Assembly (NCBI GenBank): GCA_964519995.1
Contig: CAZFLY010000002.1
Location: 1-64,000 of the forward strand
From: CAZFLY01 sp964519995
GTDB taxonomy: Bacteria > Planctomycetota > Phycisphaerae > Sedimentisphaerales > Anaerobacaceae
DNA: 64,000 nucleotides
Reading direction: 5' to 3'
In this document: one piece after another, positions 35,180 to 42,634 of the stretch
Layout: every line of letters starts with the position of its first letter
Numbering within the stretch: position 1 is the stretch's first letter
Program-made: the position numbers and the translations under genes
Notes under the pieces: model-generated
Databases searched by the model: none
Told to the model about the DNA's origin: nothing
The model's input: only the letters and a program-made list of their open reading frames with translations

Positions 35180-36205
35180 TTACCAAATAGCCTTTTTGCT
35201 ATGTCTGACCAACAAGATCAAAAAGAAAGGCCCGCCCACGATGGCAGTTACAATACCGACCGGCAACTGTGCCGGCGCTACGATGATGCGTGCCACGGTA
35301 TCGGCGGTTACTAAAAATATTGCCCCTACGATAGCAGTTAGTGGGAAAAGCTGGCGATGGTCAGGGCCGAATACAAGCCTTACTCCGTGGGGGACGATCA
35401 ACCCTACAAATCCTATTAAACCGCTTAGGCTAACTGCAATCGCAGTAGCAAGCGCTGCGACCGCAAAGGCAACCGTCCGTGTTCTGGTGATGTTGATGCC
35501 GATATTTCTGGCGTCATCTTCACCAAAGCTAAGGACATTTAGCTGTGGACTTATGTAAAAGAGCGCTACTATAGCTGCGAATATACAGCCTGCCCCAATC
35601 CACAGTACGAAGAAGTCTTCTTCCATCATATTGCCCATCAGCCAGAATATGGTCGCATGGACGTCCTCGCTCTTGGCTATAGAGGTCAGGAACATAATGA
35701 GGGCGGAAAAAAATGCGTTAACTACGACTCCGGCAAGAAGCAATCCAGTCATCTGAAACTTCTTTGTTGATCGCCCGATGAACCAGACCAGCCAGGTTGT
35801 TCCCACCGCTCCTGCAAAAGCGAATATTGCTATTGGTGAACGTCCCCAGATGGTCCAACTAAAACCGCTAAGAACCGCAATGATTGCTCCAAGGCCTGCG
35901 CCACTTGATATGCCGAGAATATATGGATCAGCAAGAGGATTGTGTAGAAGCGCCTGGAAAGCGACGCCTGAGCTTGCCAGGGCTGCGCCGACGATAGCTG
36001 CCAGAATAATCCGAGGCAATCTGACGCGAATCAATATCTCGTGGTCGGGATTTACTGTTGACGGTGCATCGGTTTTAAGAAGAGCTGCTTTCAACGAAAT
36101 GGGCTCGGTTCCAATCAAAGAGCACACGAACATGACTACAATTAAAATAATGCCTGCCGATATTAGCCTGATGAACAACTTCCTTGGTGTCAATGGAGCA
36201 TTCAT
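35180..36205 (-). CDS. FecCD/BtuC-family ABC importer permease
   Basis: This 341-residue permease has about ten hydrophobic helices. The family motifs are RLPRIILAAIVGAALASSGV (about 60-79), LADPYILGISSGAG (about 91-104), and the coupling-helix region near ARNIGINITRTR. GLIGFVGLIVPHGVRLVFGP (about 262-281) is the hallmark of FecCD/BtuC permeases. It starts four bases after the binding-protein gene. It would dimerise and carry the metal chelate or corrinoid across the inner membrane, powered by the ATPase encoded next. Confidence 0.93.
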   Translation of the reverse strand: MNAPLTPRKLFIRLISAGIILIVVMFVCSLIGTEPISLKAALLKTDAPSTVNPDHEILIRVRLPRIILAAIVGAALASSGVAFQALLHNPLADPYILGISSGAGLGAIIAVLSGFSWTIWGRSPIAIFAFAGAVGTTWLVWFIGRSTKKFQMTGLLLAGVVVNAFFSALIMFLTSIAKSEDVHATIFWLMGNMMEEDFFVLWIGAGCIFAAIVALFYISPQLNVLSFGEDDARNIGINITRTRTVAFAVAALATAIAVSLSGLIGFVGLIVPHGVRLVFGPDHRQLFPLTAIVGAIFLVTADTVARIIVAPAQLPVGIVTAIVGGPFFLILLVRHSKKAIW

Positions 36206-36209
36206 TATA

Positions 36210-37103
36210 TCAGTTTGGAAAAAGTTCCGGCCTTAGATATTTGGTGATAGTTTCGACTCCTTCATGCAATCGCGGTCCAAGGCGAGAAACGGTATCAGCT
36301 TCAATTACGTAAATGCGCTTATTCACTACAGCGGGGACACTCTCGAACTTGCTCCAGTATTGCAGGGCCCCTTGATGCTGTGTTGGTAAGTCTTGGCTCA
36401 TCGCCGGCTCAATTATAACGTCCGCTTGACAGGCGATAACTTGTTCAGCTCCAATTGGCGGGTATTTGTGTATCGTTGGCCCAATAGCGTTTTCGCCGCC
36501 GGCAAGTTCGATCATCTCATTGACGAAAGTATCTCTTCCTGCCACGCGTAATGGTTCACGCTGAACCACCCATAGCACTTTGATCCTATCTGAAGCATTA
36601 AAAAGTTGCTGAAGACTATACAACTTCTTCTGGATGTCAGAGGCTAAGTTATTTGCTTCATTTTGTCTGCCTGTGGCATCTCCAATTGTGGCGATTGCTT
36701 TAAATAGATCGTTCACTTTTTCAATCTTTAGCTCCAGACACGTATAGCCGATTCGTCCCAATCGCTCAGCGAGATTTATTTGCTGATTGATTTCAAGCGT
36801 AATCACCAAGTCAGGTTTAGCTGCTATCACCGCCTCAATGTTTGGCTGCCAAAACGTTCCTACTTTTATTTTTTTTGTCGCTACTGGCGGGTAGTCGCTG
36901 TCGGTTGTCACGCCAACGGTTTTCGTATCAAGCCCTAACGCAAAAAGGATTTCGGTGAGGTTGGGGGCCAAGGAAACGATTCTGTTCGGCTGGTTCGGCA
37001 GGGGAGTATAGCATTGAGTTTTGGAGTTGCGCGCATTTGAGATGGCAAAGCCGGCTCCTATCCAGCACAGAAACATCGATAATAACCACCACCACTTGTT
37101 CAT
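36210..37103 (-). CDS. Periplasmic binding protein of the BtuF/helical-backbone type
   Basis: This 297-residue solute-binding protein has an N-terminal signal peptide (hydrophobic core about residues 4-20, ending GAGFA). Two Rossmann-like lobes are joined by a long helix, characteristic of cluster A-II binding proteins. Recognisable blocks are RIVSLAPNLTEILFALGL (about 41-58), VTTDSDYPP, KPDLVITL and AGRDTFVNEMIELAGGENA (about 188-206), all typical of BtuF-like corrinoid or iron-complex receptors. There is no lipobox Cys, so it should be soluble in the periplasm. Its ATG shares one base with the mutL stop (TAATG), coupling importer translation to mutL. The ligand cannot be determined. Confidence 0.9.
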   Translation of the reverse strand: MNKWWWLLSMFLCWIGAGFAISNARNSKTQCYTPLPNQPNRIVSLAPNLTEILFALGLDTKTVGVTTDSDYPPVATKKIKVGTFWQPNIEAVIAAKPDLVITLEINQQINLAERLGRIGYTCLELKIEKVNDLFKAIATIGDATGRQNEANNLASDIQKKLYSLQQLFNASDRIKVLWVVQREPLRVAGRDTFVNEMIELAGGENAIGPTIHKYPPIGAEQVIACQADVIIEPAMSQDLPTQHQGALQYWSKFESVPAVVNKRIYVIEADTVSRLGPRLHEGVETITKYLRPELFPN

Positions 37104-38908
37104 TAAGTCCTCTTAAATTGCTTTTCGAGTTCTTCTATCGAGAATTTTATCGTGGTGGGTCTGCCGTGAGGACAGCGGTCTGCAAATTCGAGGCTTTTTC
37201 TATCACTGAGAAGCTGTTCTATTTCACTGTTGCTGAGTTTTTGACCAGCCTTAATCGCTGCTTTGCAGGCGGCCAAGCTTAGAACCGCATCTAAAAGTCT
37301 TTCTGGATCACTTTCCACACTCTGGCTGTCGAGCAGATCGATTAAGTCTTGAACAAATTCGGCAGGAACTGCTCTTTTCAGAAGGACAGGAAAAGCCTGT
37401 ATAGCGTAAGTCCGTGGACCGAACGGAGCAATTTCGATTCCCAATGCTTTCATCAGGTTCGGGTGATTTTCAAGCACGTCTATTTGACTTTCCGTCAATT
37501 CGAAGGTTTCTGGTACCAACAGTCTTTGTGATTCCAGCACCCCATTTTGGATTCTCCGGCGTAGATTCTCGAATATGATCCGCTCGTGCAGCGCGTGTTG
37601 GTCAATTACCAAAAAGCCATCGTCAGTTTGTTCAACGATAAAGCTATCATGTATCTGAAGAAATTTTAACTCTAATGCTGTGATAGGCGGCGCTGATGAA
37701 TAATCTACACTCTCAGTTACCTGTTTACGACCGAAAGGAGGTTCCTTGTGATGCGTTGTTAACATTGAGTTAACGTGCTGTTGAGTATGGGTCGGTTTGT
37801 GTTTTTTGAGGAATTCGGCCATCGCGTCAGCGATTTCCCTGCTTCTACGGCTTGTTGCAGCAGGGATAGGCCTTTCGGCCGCGTCTGGTGTTATCGGCAA
37901 TCTTGCTCGTGTTTGGTGATCCATTCCCAGGATTTTTTCGCGTAGGCATCCAAGTATCTGTGAATGGACCAAATTGGCATTGTAGAATCGCACCTCAATC
38001 TTGGTGGGGTGCACATTCACGTCGTAGTCCTCACAAGGCATTTGAAGAAACAAAAAAACTACGGGATATCTGTTTGGCTCTAAGATTCCATGATAGGCTT
38101 CTTTGATAGCATGGGATATAAACTTGTCACGAATGAATCGGCCGTTCAGGAAAATGTATTGGAATTTATTGCTTGTGCGAGACGTGCCTGGTTTACACAG
38201 AAATGCCGAAATATGTAATCCTTTCTCGTTACTTTCAGTCTCAATCAAATCCTCGGAAATCGCAGAGGGGAACAACTCACTTATGCGCTGGCGATTGTCC
38301 TGTTGGCCTGACAGCCGATATACTTCTTTGCCATTGTGTGTGAGTTCCATATCGAGACTGCTATGTGCCAGCGCAAGACGGATTAACTGCTCGGTGATGT
38401 GACCCATCTCAGTGTTAGCTGTTCTAAGGAATTTACGTCTTGCAGGCAGCTTATAAAAAAGGTCTCTGACCTGAATTGTCGTGCCGTAATCTCCGCTACA
38501 CGGCTGGACGGTACTTTGCTCTCCGCAATCGATCTCCACGCAATGTGCAGAAGCTGAATCTTTTGTTTTGCTAACGGCCTTGACTTGAGCTATCGAGGCG
38601 ATACTTGCCAGAGCTTCGCCCCTAAATCCGAGAGTAGAAATGCCAGACAAATCCTTACTTGTTTTAATCTTGCTGGTAGTATGCGGGTCGAACGCCTGGG
38701 CCAAATCGTCGCTATCCATGCCGCTGCCGTTATCGCTGACTGATATGAGTCTTCTGCCTCCATCCTCGACAGATACGGTTATTTTTGTTGCTCCAGCGTC
38801 GATACTGTTTTCCATCAGTTCCTTGACCACGCTTGCAGGCCTTTCGATCACCTCCCCAGCCGCAATCATATTTATCATATTCTGGTCAAGAACTTTTATC
38901 TGTCCCAT
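37103..38908 (-). CDS. mutL: DNA mismatch repair protein MutL
   Basis: MutL couples MutS mismatch recognition to strand incision. The 601-residue protein has the GHKL ATPase domain at the N-terminus (INMIAAGEVIERPASVVKEL, ENSIDAGA, DNGSGM, TLGFRGEALASI). A linker is followed by a C-terminal domain with the endonuclease motif DQHALHERIIFE and the zinc-site motif CPHGRPT. MutL here is therefore the nicking type found in bacteria without MutH. ATG at 38908 matches the family start; an in-frame ATG at 38962 adds 18 residues and neither has a good ribosome-binding site. It is first in a minus-strand operon followed by the BtuFCD-type importer, an unusual functional mix. Confidence 0.95.
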   Translation of the reverse strand: MGQIKVLDQNMINMIAAGEVIERPASVVKELMENSIDAGATKITVSVEDGGRRLISVSDNGSGMDSDDLAQAFDPHTTSKIKTSKDLSGISTLGFRGEALASIASIAQVKAVSKTKDSASAHCVEIDCGEQSTVQPCSGDYGTTIQVRDLFYKLPARRKFLRTANTEMGHITEQLIRLALAHSSLDMELTHNGKEVYRLSGQQDNRQRISELFPSAISEDLIETESNEKGLHISAFLCKPGTSRTSNKFQYIFLNGRFIRDKFISHAIKEAYHGILEPNRYPVVFLFLQMPCEDYDVNVHPTKIEVRFYNANLVHSQILGCLREKILGMDHQTRARLPITPDAAERPIPAATSRRSREIADAMAEFLKKHKPTHTQQHVNSMLTTHHKEPPFGRKQVTESVDYSSAPPITALELKFLQIHDSFIVEQTDDGFLVIDQHALHERIIFENLRRRIQNGVLESQRLLVPETFELTESQIDVLENHPNLMKALGIEIAPFGPRTYAIQAFPVLLKRAVPAEFVQDLIDLLDSQSVESDPERLLDAVLSLAACKAAIKAGQKLSNSEIEQLLSDRKSLEFADRCPHGRPTTIKFSIEELEKQFKRT

Positions 38909-39092
38909 AGTTGTCTTATTGTATTCATTTCTTACGGAAATTCCAGTATTTCGTTGAGACATGGATTTATACAGACCTGTCCTGAGCAGAGTCGAAGGAT
39001 TAACACTGTTTTTTATTTATAGATATTGTGGCTTGATGCCTTGGAGGTTGAGCATGTTCCGGTATGGCAAGTATGGGGGAAATGATTAAAAT

Positions 39093-39235
39093 CCTGCTAT
39101 AGTGATGGCAGGAAAACAAATGGAAAACCCTGCGATGTGATCGCAGGGCTAACCGAATCCCGCCACGTGGAGGCGGAAAAGAAATGGGAAATCCTGCGAT
39201 GTGAGGAACATAAACCCCGCCATGTTATGGCGGGG
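39093..39235. repeat. REP-like palindromes upstream of the RAYT pseudogene
   Basis: Five short palindromes occur in 143 bases. They are CCTGCTAT/ATGGCAGG (39093-39112), CCCTGCGA/TCGCAGGG (39128-39148), CCGCC/GGCGG (39160-39176), a decayed half-copy CCTGCGATGTGAGGA (39193-39207), and CCCCGCCAT/ATGGCGGGG (39215-39235). Copies two and five are directly followed by CTAACC. Stem bases vary together so that pairing is kept, while the CTAACC flank stays constant. This is how REP elements mobilised by RAYT proteins look. Confidence 0.85.
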
Positions 39236-39299
39236 CTAACCAATGTAAAAGAATTGGGAAAAAGTTGTGAACTAAATAAATTGCGGATATTATCAAAAA

Positions 39300-39755
39300 A
39301 TGATGAAAAGAATAATTGGTTATATGGTTACCTGGACTACCTACGGAAGCTAGCTGCAGGGCGATAAAAGAGGGTATGTAAAAAATAGTAAAATCCTTGC
39401 GCAAAACGATAAATTAAAATCGGCAAATCAAAGGCAACAAAAATATCCGATGGTCAAACTTAGTTCGGAACAAAAACAAATTGTTGAAAATACAATTATC
39501 GAAGAAGCCCGGAGAATAAATCATAAAATATTTGCGACGGCGGTTTGCTCAAAACATGTGCATATAGTCGCCGGAGTTTCCGAAGAGTCAATCGAACAGG
39601 CTGTTCATCGATATAAATATTCAGCAACTTTGGCACTGCGTAAATTCGGGAGCCAAGGCAAAAGCTGGTAAAAGGGATTTGATAAGAGATTCTGTTTCAC
39701 GGATGAAGAGCTTGAGAACAAGGTCAGATATGTGCGAAGTCATATTAACGGTTAG
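39300..39755 (+). pseudogene. REP-associated tyrosine transposase (RAYT, Y1_Tnp) broken by two stops
   Basis: Reading one frame from ATG at 39300 gives a complete small Y1/IS200-like transposase of about 150 codons, interrupted by TAG at 39351 and TAA at 39669. The N-terminal part reads IIGYMVTWTTYGS, then the stop, then LQGDKRGYV. The middle has the HUH motif in CSKHVHIVAG and the candidate catalytic Tyr in HRYKYSATLAL. After the second stop the frame continues KGFDKRFCF and ends at TAG, 39753-39755. No frameshift is needed. In related proteins the first stop position is Trp. RAYT proteins cut and join REP palindromes, and such palindromes flank this copy on both sides, its final TAG lying within the GGTTAG flank of one. 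It is now inactive unless stops are read through. Confidence 0.88.
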
Positions 39756-39814
39756 CCCTGCGACCACGTCGCAGGGTATGAAAAAAAGAATACCCTGCCA
39801 TAGTGATGGCAGGG
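39756..39814. repeat. REP-like palindromes downstream of the RAYT pseudogene
   Basis: CCCTGCGAC/GTCGCAGGG (39756-39776) is preceded by GGTTAG, the inverse of the upstream flank. CCCTGCCAT/ATGGCAGGG (39793-39814) is followed by CTAAAC. The two therefore face in opposite orientations around a short A-rich spacer, a BIME-like arrangement next to the broken transposase. Confidence 0.85.
39781..39814 (-). terminator. REP hairpin acting as probable terminator of gpmI
   Basis: Read on the minus strand, the nine-base stem CCCTGCCAT/ATGGCAGGG is followed by TATTCTTTTTTT. It lies 25 bases after the gpmI stop codon. A GC-rich stem plus T run in this position should work as an intrinsic terminator, although it belongs to the REP set. 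Confidence 0.55.
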
Positions 39815-39838
39815 CTAAACAGATCTAAATTTTATATA

Positions 39839-41413
39839 TCAGGGCAGAATCAAACTTCGGCCGGTCATTTCTTCAGGTTTTGGCAGGCCCATCATTTCGA
39901 GCAACGTAGGGCCAATATCAGCTAATCTGCCTCCATCTCGTAACTTGTAATTTTTATAGCGCTCGTCGAACACAATCAGTGGCACATCGCCAACAGTATG
40001 TGCGGTGTGCGGATCATCAGGACCCTTATCTGTCATCTTCTCAAAATTGCCGTGGTCTGCTGTCACGATTGTCGCGCCATCCATGCTTTTAACCCTATCC
40101 AGAACTTTACCTACACATTCGTCAACCACTTCGGCTGCTTTTATCGCAGCAGATAATATGCCGGTATGGCCAACCATATCCGGGTTAGCAAAATTTACGA
40201 CAACCACATCATATTTATTTGAGTCGAGCCTTTGCACGACTACGTCAGCAACCTCGTAGGCACTCATTTCTGGCTTCAGATCATACGTGCGAACGCGCGG
40301 TGAAGGTACAATTTGTCGGTCTTCGCCTTTGAATGGCTTTTCCGTGTAGTCATTGAAGAAGAATGTCACGTGCGCATATTTTTCGGTTTCAGCACAACGG
40401 AACTGTTTCTGGCCCAGACTGCTCCAGTAAGCCGCAAGAATATTTTTCATTTTTGGGGGCTTTGGAAATGCTACGGGTGCTGGTATCGTTGCATCGTATT
40501 CGGTCATGCAGACATAATAGACATTGGGTTTTGTTGTCCGGGGAAAGTCTTTGAAGTCAGGCTCGACAAACGCTCGCGTCAGCTCGCGAGGCCTGTCGCC
40601 CCTGAAGTTAAAAAACACTACGCCGTCGCCATCGTTTATTGTGGCCAACGGCAAATTCTCGCTATCGACAATACAGGTTGGCTCAATGAACTCGTCGGTG
40701 ACGTCCTTTGCGTAGCTTTGTGCTACTGCCTCAGCGGCGTCGGTCGCTTTGATTCCTTTTCCAAATCTGAGGCATTCGAAGGCTTTTTGCACACGGTCCC
40801 ATCGGCTGTCGCGGTCCATGGCGTAAAACCTGCCAATAACCGTTGCGATTTTCCCCACACCCATTTCTTTTGCCTTTTTTTCGATATCGGCTATATATTC
40901 AGCTCCGCTGTCAGGCGGTGAATCTCGGCCATCAGTAAATGCGTGGATAAAGATGTCTTTCACGCCATTTCTCTTTGCCAATTCCAGAAGGCCATACAAG
41001 TGATCTAACAGCGAATGCACACCAATGTCGCTGCACAATCCCATGATGTGCATCTTGCTGTTATTTTCTTTGACAAACTTTATAAGATGTTGAAATTCCT
41101 GGTTTTCAAAAAAAGAGCCGTCACGAATTGCCCTGCTGATTCTTACGGATTCCTGTGATACAATTCTACCGGCCCCGATGTTTTGGTGGCCCACTTCGCT
41201 ATTGCCCATTGTTCCTTCGGGCAGGCCTACATCTTCGCCGCTGGTGTGGATAAGGCAGTTTGGATACTCAGCCATTAGCATGTCGTCCACCGGTGTATTA
41301 GCGCGCTTGATGGCATTGTATTCATCCTCGTTACTGTTTGGATTGTAGCCCCAGCCGTCACGAATGATTAAAACACAGGGCCTTATCTTAAGCTCAAATT
41401 TCTTTCTCGCCAT
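39839..41413 (-). CDS. gpmI: 2,3-bisphosphoglycerate-independent phosphoglycerate mutase
   Basis: GpmI interconverts 3- and 2-phosphoglycerate in glycolysis and gluconeogenesis using two manganese ions. The 524-residue alkaline-phosphatase-fold protein has LIIRDGWGYNPN at the N-terminus and the nucleophile region GTMGNSEVGHQNIGAGR (about 65-81, phosphorylated Ser). HAFTDGRDSPP, RGDRPRELTR and the C-terminal metal-binding segments (NFANPDMVGHTG, TADHGNFE and HTAHTVGDVP) are also present. An insertion near 325-335 and the PCVLIIRDGW start depart slightly from E. coli but are common. ATG at 41413 is chosen; a GTG at 41431 is also open. A nine-base hairpin sits 31 bases upstream. Confidence 0.94.
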   Translation of the reverse strand: MARKKFELKIRPCVLIIRDGWGYNPNSNEDEYNAIKRANTPVDDMLMAEYPNCLIHTSGEDVGLPEGTMGNSEVGHQNIGAGRIVSQESVRISRAIRDGSFFENQEFQHLIKFVKENNSKMHIMGLCSDIGVHSLLDHLYGLLELAKRNGVKDIFIHAFTDGRDSPPDSGAEYIADIEKKAKEMGVGKIATVIGRFYAMDRDSRWDRVQKAFECLRFGKGIKATDAAEAVAQSYAKDVTDEFIEPTCIVDSENLPLATINDGDGVVFFNFRGDRPRELTRAFVEPDFKDFPRTTKPNVYYVCMTEYDATIPAPVAFPKPPKMKNILAAYWSSLGQKQFRCAETEKYAHVTFFFNDYTEKPFKGEDRQIVPSPRVRTYDLKPEMSAYEVADVVVQRLDSNKYDVVVVNFANPDMVGHTGILSAAIKAAEVVDECVGKVLDRVKSMDGATIVTADHGNFEKMTDKGPDDPHTAHTVGDVPLIVFDERYKNYKLRDGGRLADIGPTLLEMMGLPKPEEMTGRSLILP

Positions 41414-41443
41414 AGGAGAAGGGCCTTTCACTCAAAAGTACGG

Positions 41444-41466
41444 GACGAGGCATTACCTCGTCCCCG
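41444..41466 (-). other. Nine-base hairpin in the gpmI leader
   Basis: GGGACGAGG at 41444-41452 pairs perfectly with CCTCGTCCC at 41458-41466 around a five-base loop. On the minus strand it precedes gpmI by about 30 bases and is followed by GTACTTTTG, so it could attenuate or regulate gpmI. On the plus strand it is followed by CGCCTTTTCTTTT, but no plus-strand gene ends there. The rest of 41414-41688 shows nothing further. Confidence 0.5.
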
Positions 41467-41688
41467 CCTTTTCTTTTCGTAAATTTGGCCATTTATGATA
41501 TTGAGCTGCGGTGAATATGTCAAACATTAATCCAGACTATTGTTGTGTGCGTCGGCGATTCGCGGTTAACGGAAGACTCTTTGACAGCGACAGTTACACT
41601 GATATAATTGTCTCGATGTTATGGTTTGTTCGAATTGACGTGTCTGCATACAATGTGAGTTAAGAGTTATTCTGTTTGTTATCTGATA

Positions 41689-42270
41689 ATGGTTGAGCCA
41701 GAGACAAAAGAAAATCATACCCAGCCTGGACCAAGTTGGACTTTTTTGGAGCGATGGAATTTTACGCTACCGTCTTTGAGAGCACACTGTATCTTTTGGT
41801 TAGTGGTTGTGTGCGCTCTGGTGCTGGATTTATGGAGCAAACGCACTGTCTTTGATTTGCTCAAAGAAAAACATAGCATTTCTGTGATTCCGGGCTTTGT
41901 GCAGTTCGTGCTGGCAGAAAATCCAGGCGCAGCTTTTGGGATTGCCGCTGGACAGTACCATTTATTGCTAATTATCTCGGTTGTTGCGCTGATAGTGATT
42001 TTTGCAATTTTTCTTTTTGGCGGCAATCAGAAGCCGATAGTCTACATTGCTCTTGGAATGTTTGCGGCTGGTGTCTGTGGCAATCTTTGGGATAGGGCTT
42101 TCAATGAGGGCTGTGTGCGAGACTTTATCGACGTTGTCTATTGGCCGGGCAAACACTGGCCTGCTTTTAATGTTGCGGACGCTATGCTTTGTGTTGGCGT
42201 GGGACTGCTGATTATCTCGACGCTTTTTACTGGGCGGTCTTATCAAAAACGTGCTCAGAAACATAAATAG
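41689..42270 (+). CDS. lspA: Lipoprotein signal peptidase (signal peptidase II)
   Basis: LspA cleaves lipoprotein signal peptides after lipid attachment. The 193-residue protein has four hydrophobic helices (about 33-53, 85-105, 112-132 and 160-180). The motifs are LDLWSKR near 47, ENPGAAFGIA (about 84-93), GNLWDR, VRDFIDVVYW and the final FNVADA. The catalytic Asp pair lies in VRDFID and FNVADA. About 30 N-terminal residues precede the usual start. No clear ribosome-binding site precedes ATG. Its last 44 bases overlap, on opposite strands, the 3' end of the BFN-domain gene. Confidence 0.94.
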   Translation: MVEPETKENHTQPGPSWTFLERWNFTLPSLRAHCIFWLVVVCALVLDLWSKRTVFDLLKEKHSISVIPGFVQFVLAENPGAAFGIAAGQYHLLLIISVVALIVIFAIFLFGGNQKPIVYIALGMFAAGVCGNLWDRAFNEGCVRDFIDVVYWPGKHWPAFNVADAMLCVGVGLLIISTLFTGRSYQKRAQKHK

Positions 42271-42622
42271 GTGCATCCGATGCCGCGCCGAGAGCGATCG
42301 CATCGGAGGGTCGTGAGTCAACTTCAATCAACTGTCCATTCATCCGTAGGTGTATCTTCGCGTAGAATATATGATTGCGGAGGTCGTCAATAACGATTTT
42401 TTCGATTTTGGCGCCGAGACTTTCAATCACGCTGGAGAGAAGATCATGTGTCATCGGGCGGGTTGGTTTAATGCCTTTTAGCCGACGGTCGATAGCGAAA
42501 ACTTCCACGATACCTATGACAATCGGAAATCCACGCTGACCATTCCGCTCCTTCAGTACAATTATCTGTTGGTCGGACTGCTCATTAATAATAACACGTG
42601 ACAATTCGACTTCTACATCCAT
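42227..42622 (-). CDS. Bifunctional nuclease (BFN/DUF151) domain protein
   Basis: This 131-residue protein consists of one BFN domain. Conserved blocks are LKERNGQRGFPIVIGIVEVF (about 23-42), RPMTHDLLSSVIESLGAKIE (about 55-74) and the strongly conserved VDSRPSDAIALGA near 100-112. Plant homologues show DNase and RNase activity; the bacterial role is unclear. GGTGG precedes ATG. The gene lies 12 bases after valS, so it is probably read from the same transcript, and it overlaps lspA tail to tail by 44 bases. Confidence 0.9.
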   Translation of the reverse strand: MDVEVELSRVIINEQSDQQIIVLKERNGQRGFPIVIGIVEVFAIDRRLKGIKPTRPMTHDLLSSVIESLGAKIEKIVIDDLRNHIFYAKIHLRMNGQLIEVDSRPSDAIALGAASDAPIYVSEHVFDKTAQ

Positions 42623-42634
42623 CTTTCAACCACC

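Noticed and set aside
38909..39092. Cobalamin riboswitch upstream of the mutL-importer operon
   Set aside because: I looked for the B12-box and its surrounding stems and saw none, so the importer substrate is left open.
39351..39671. Programmed read-through of the TAG and TAA stops in the RAYT frame
   Set aside because: Two different stops, one in place of an expected Trp, fit decay better than recoding. No other gene in the window uses internal TAG or TAA.
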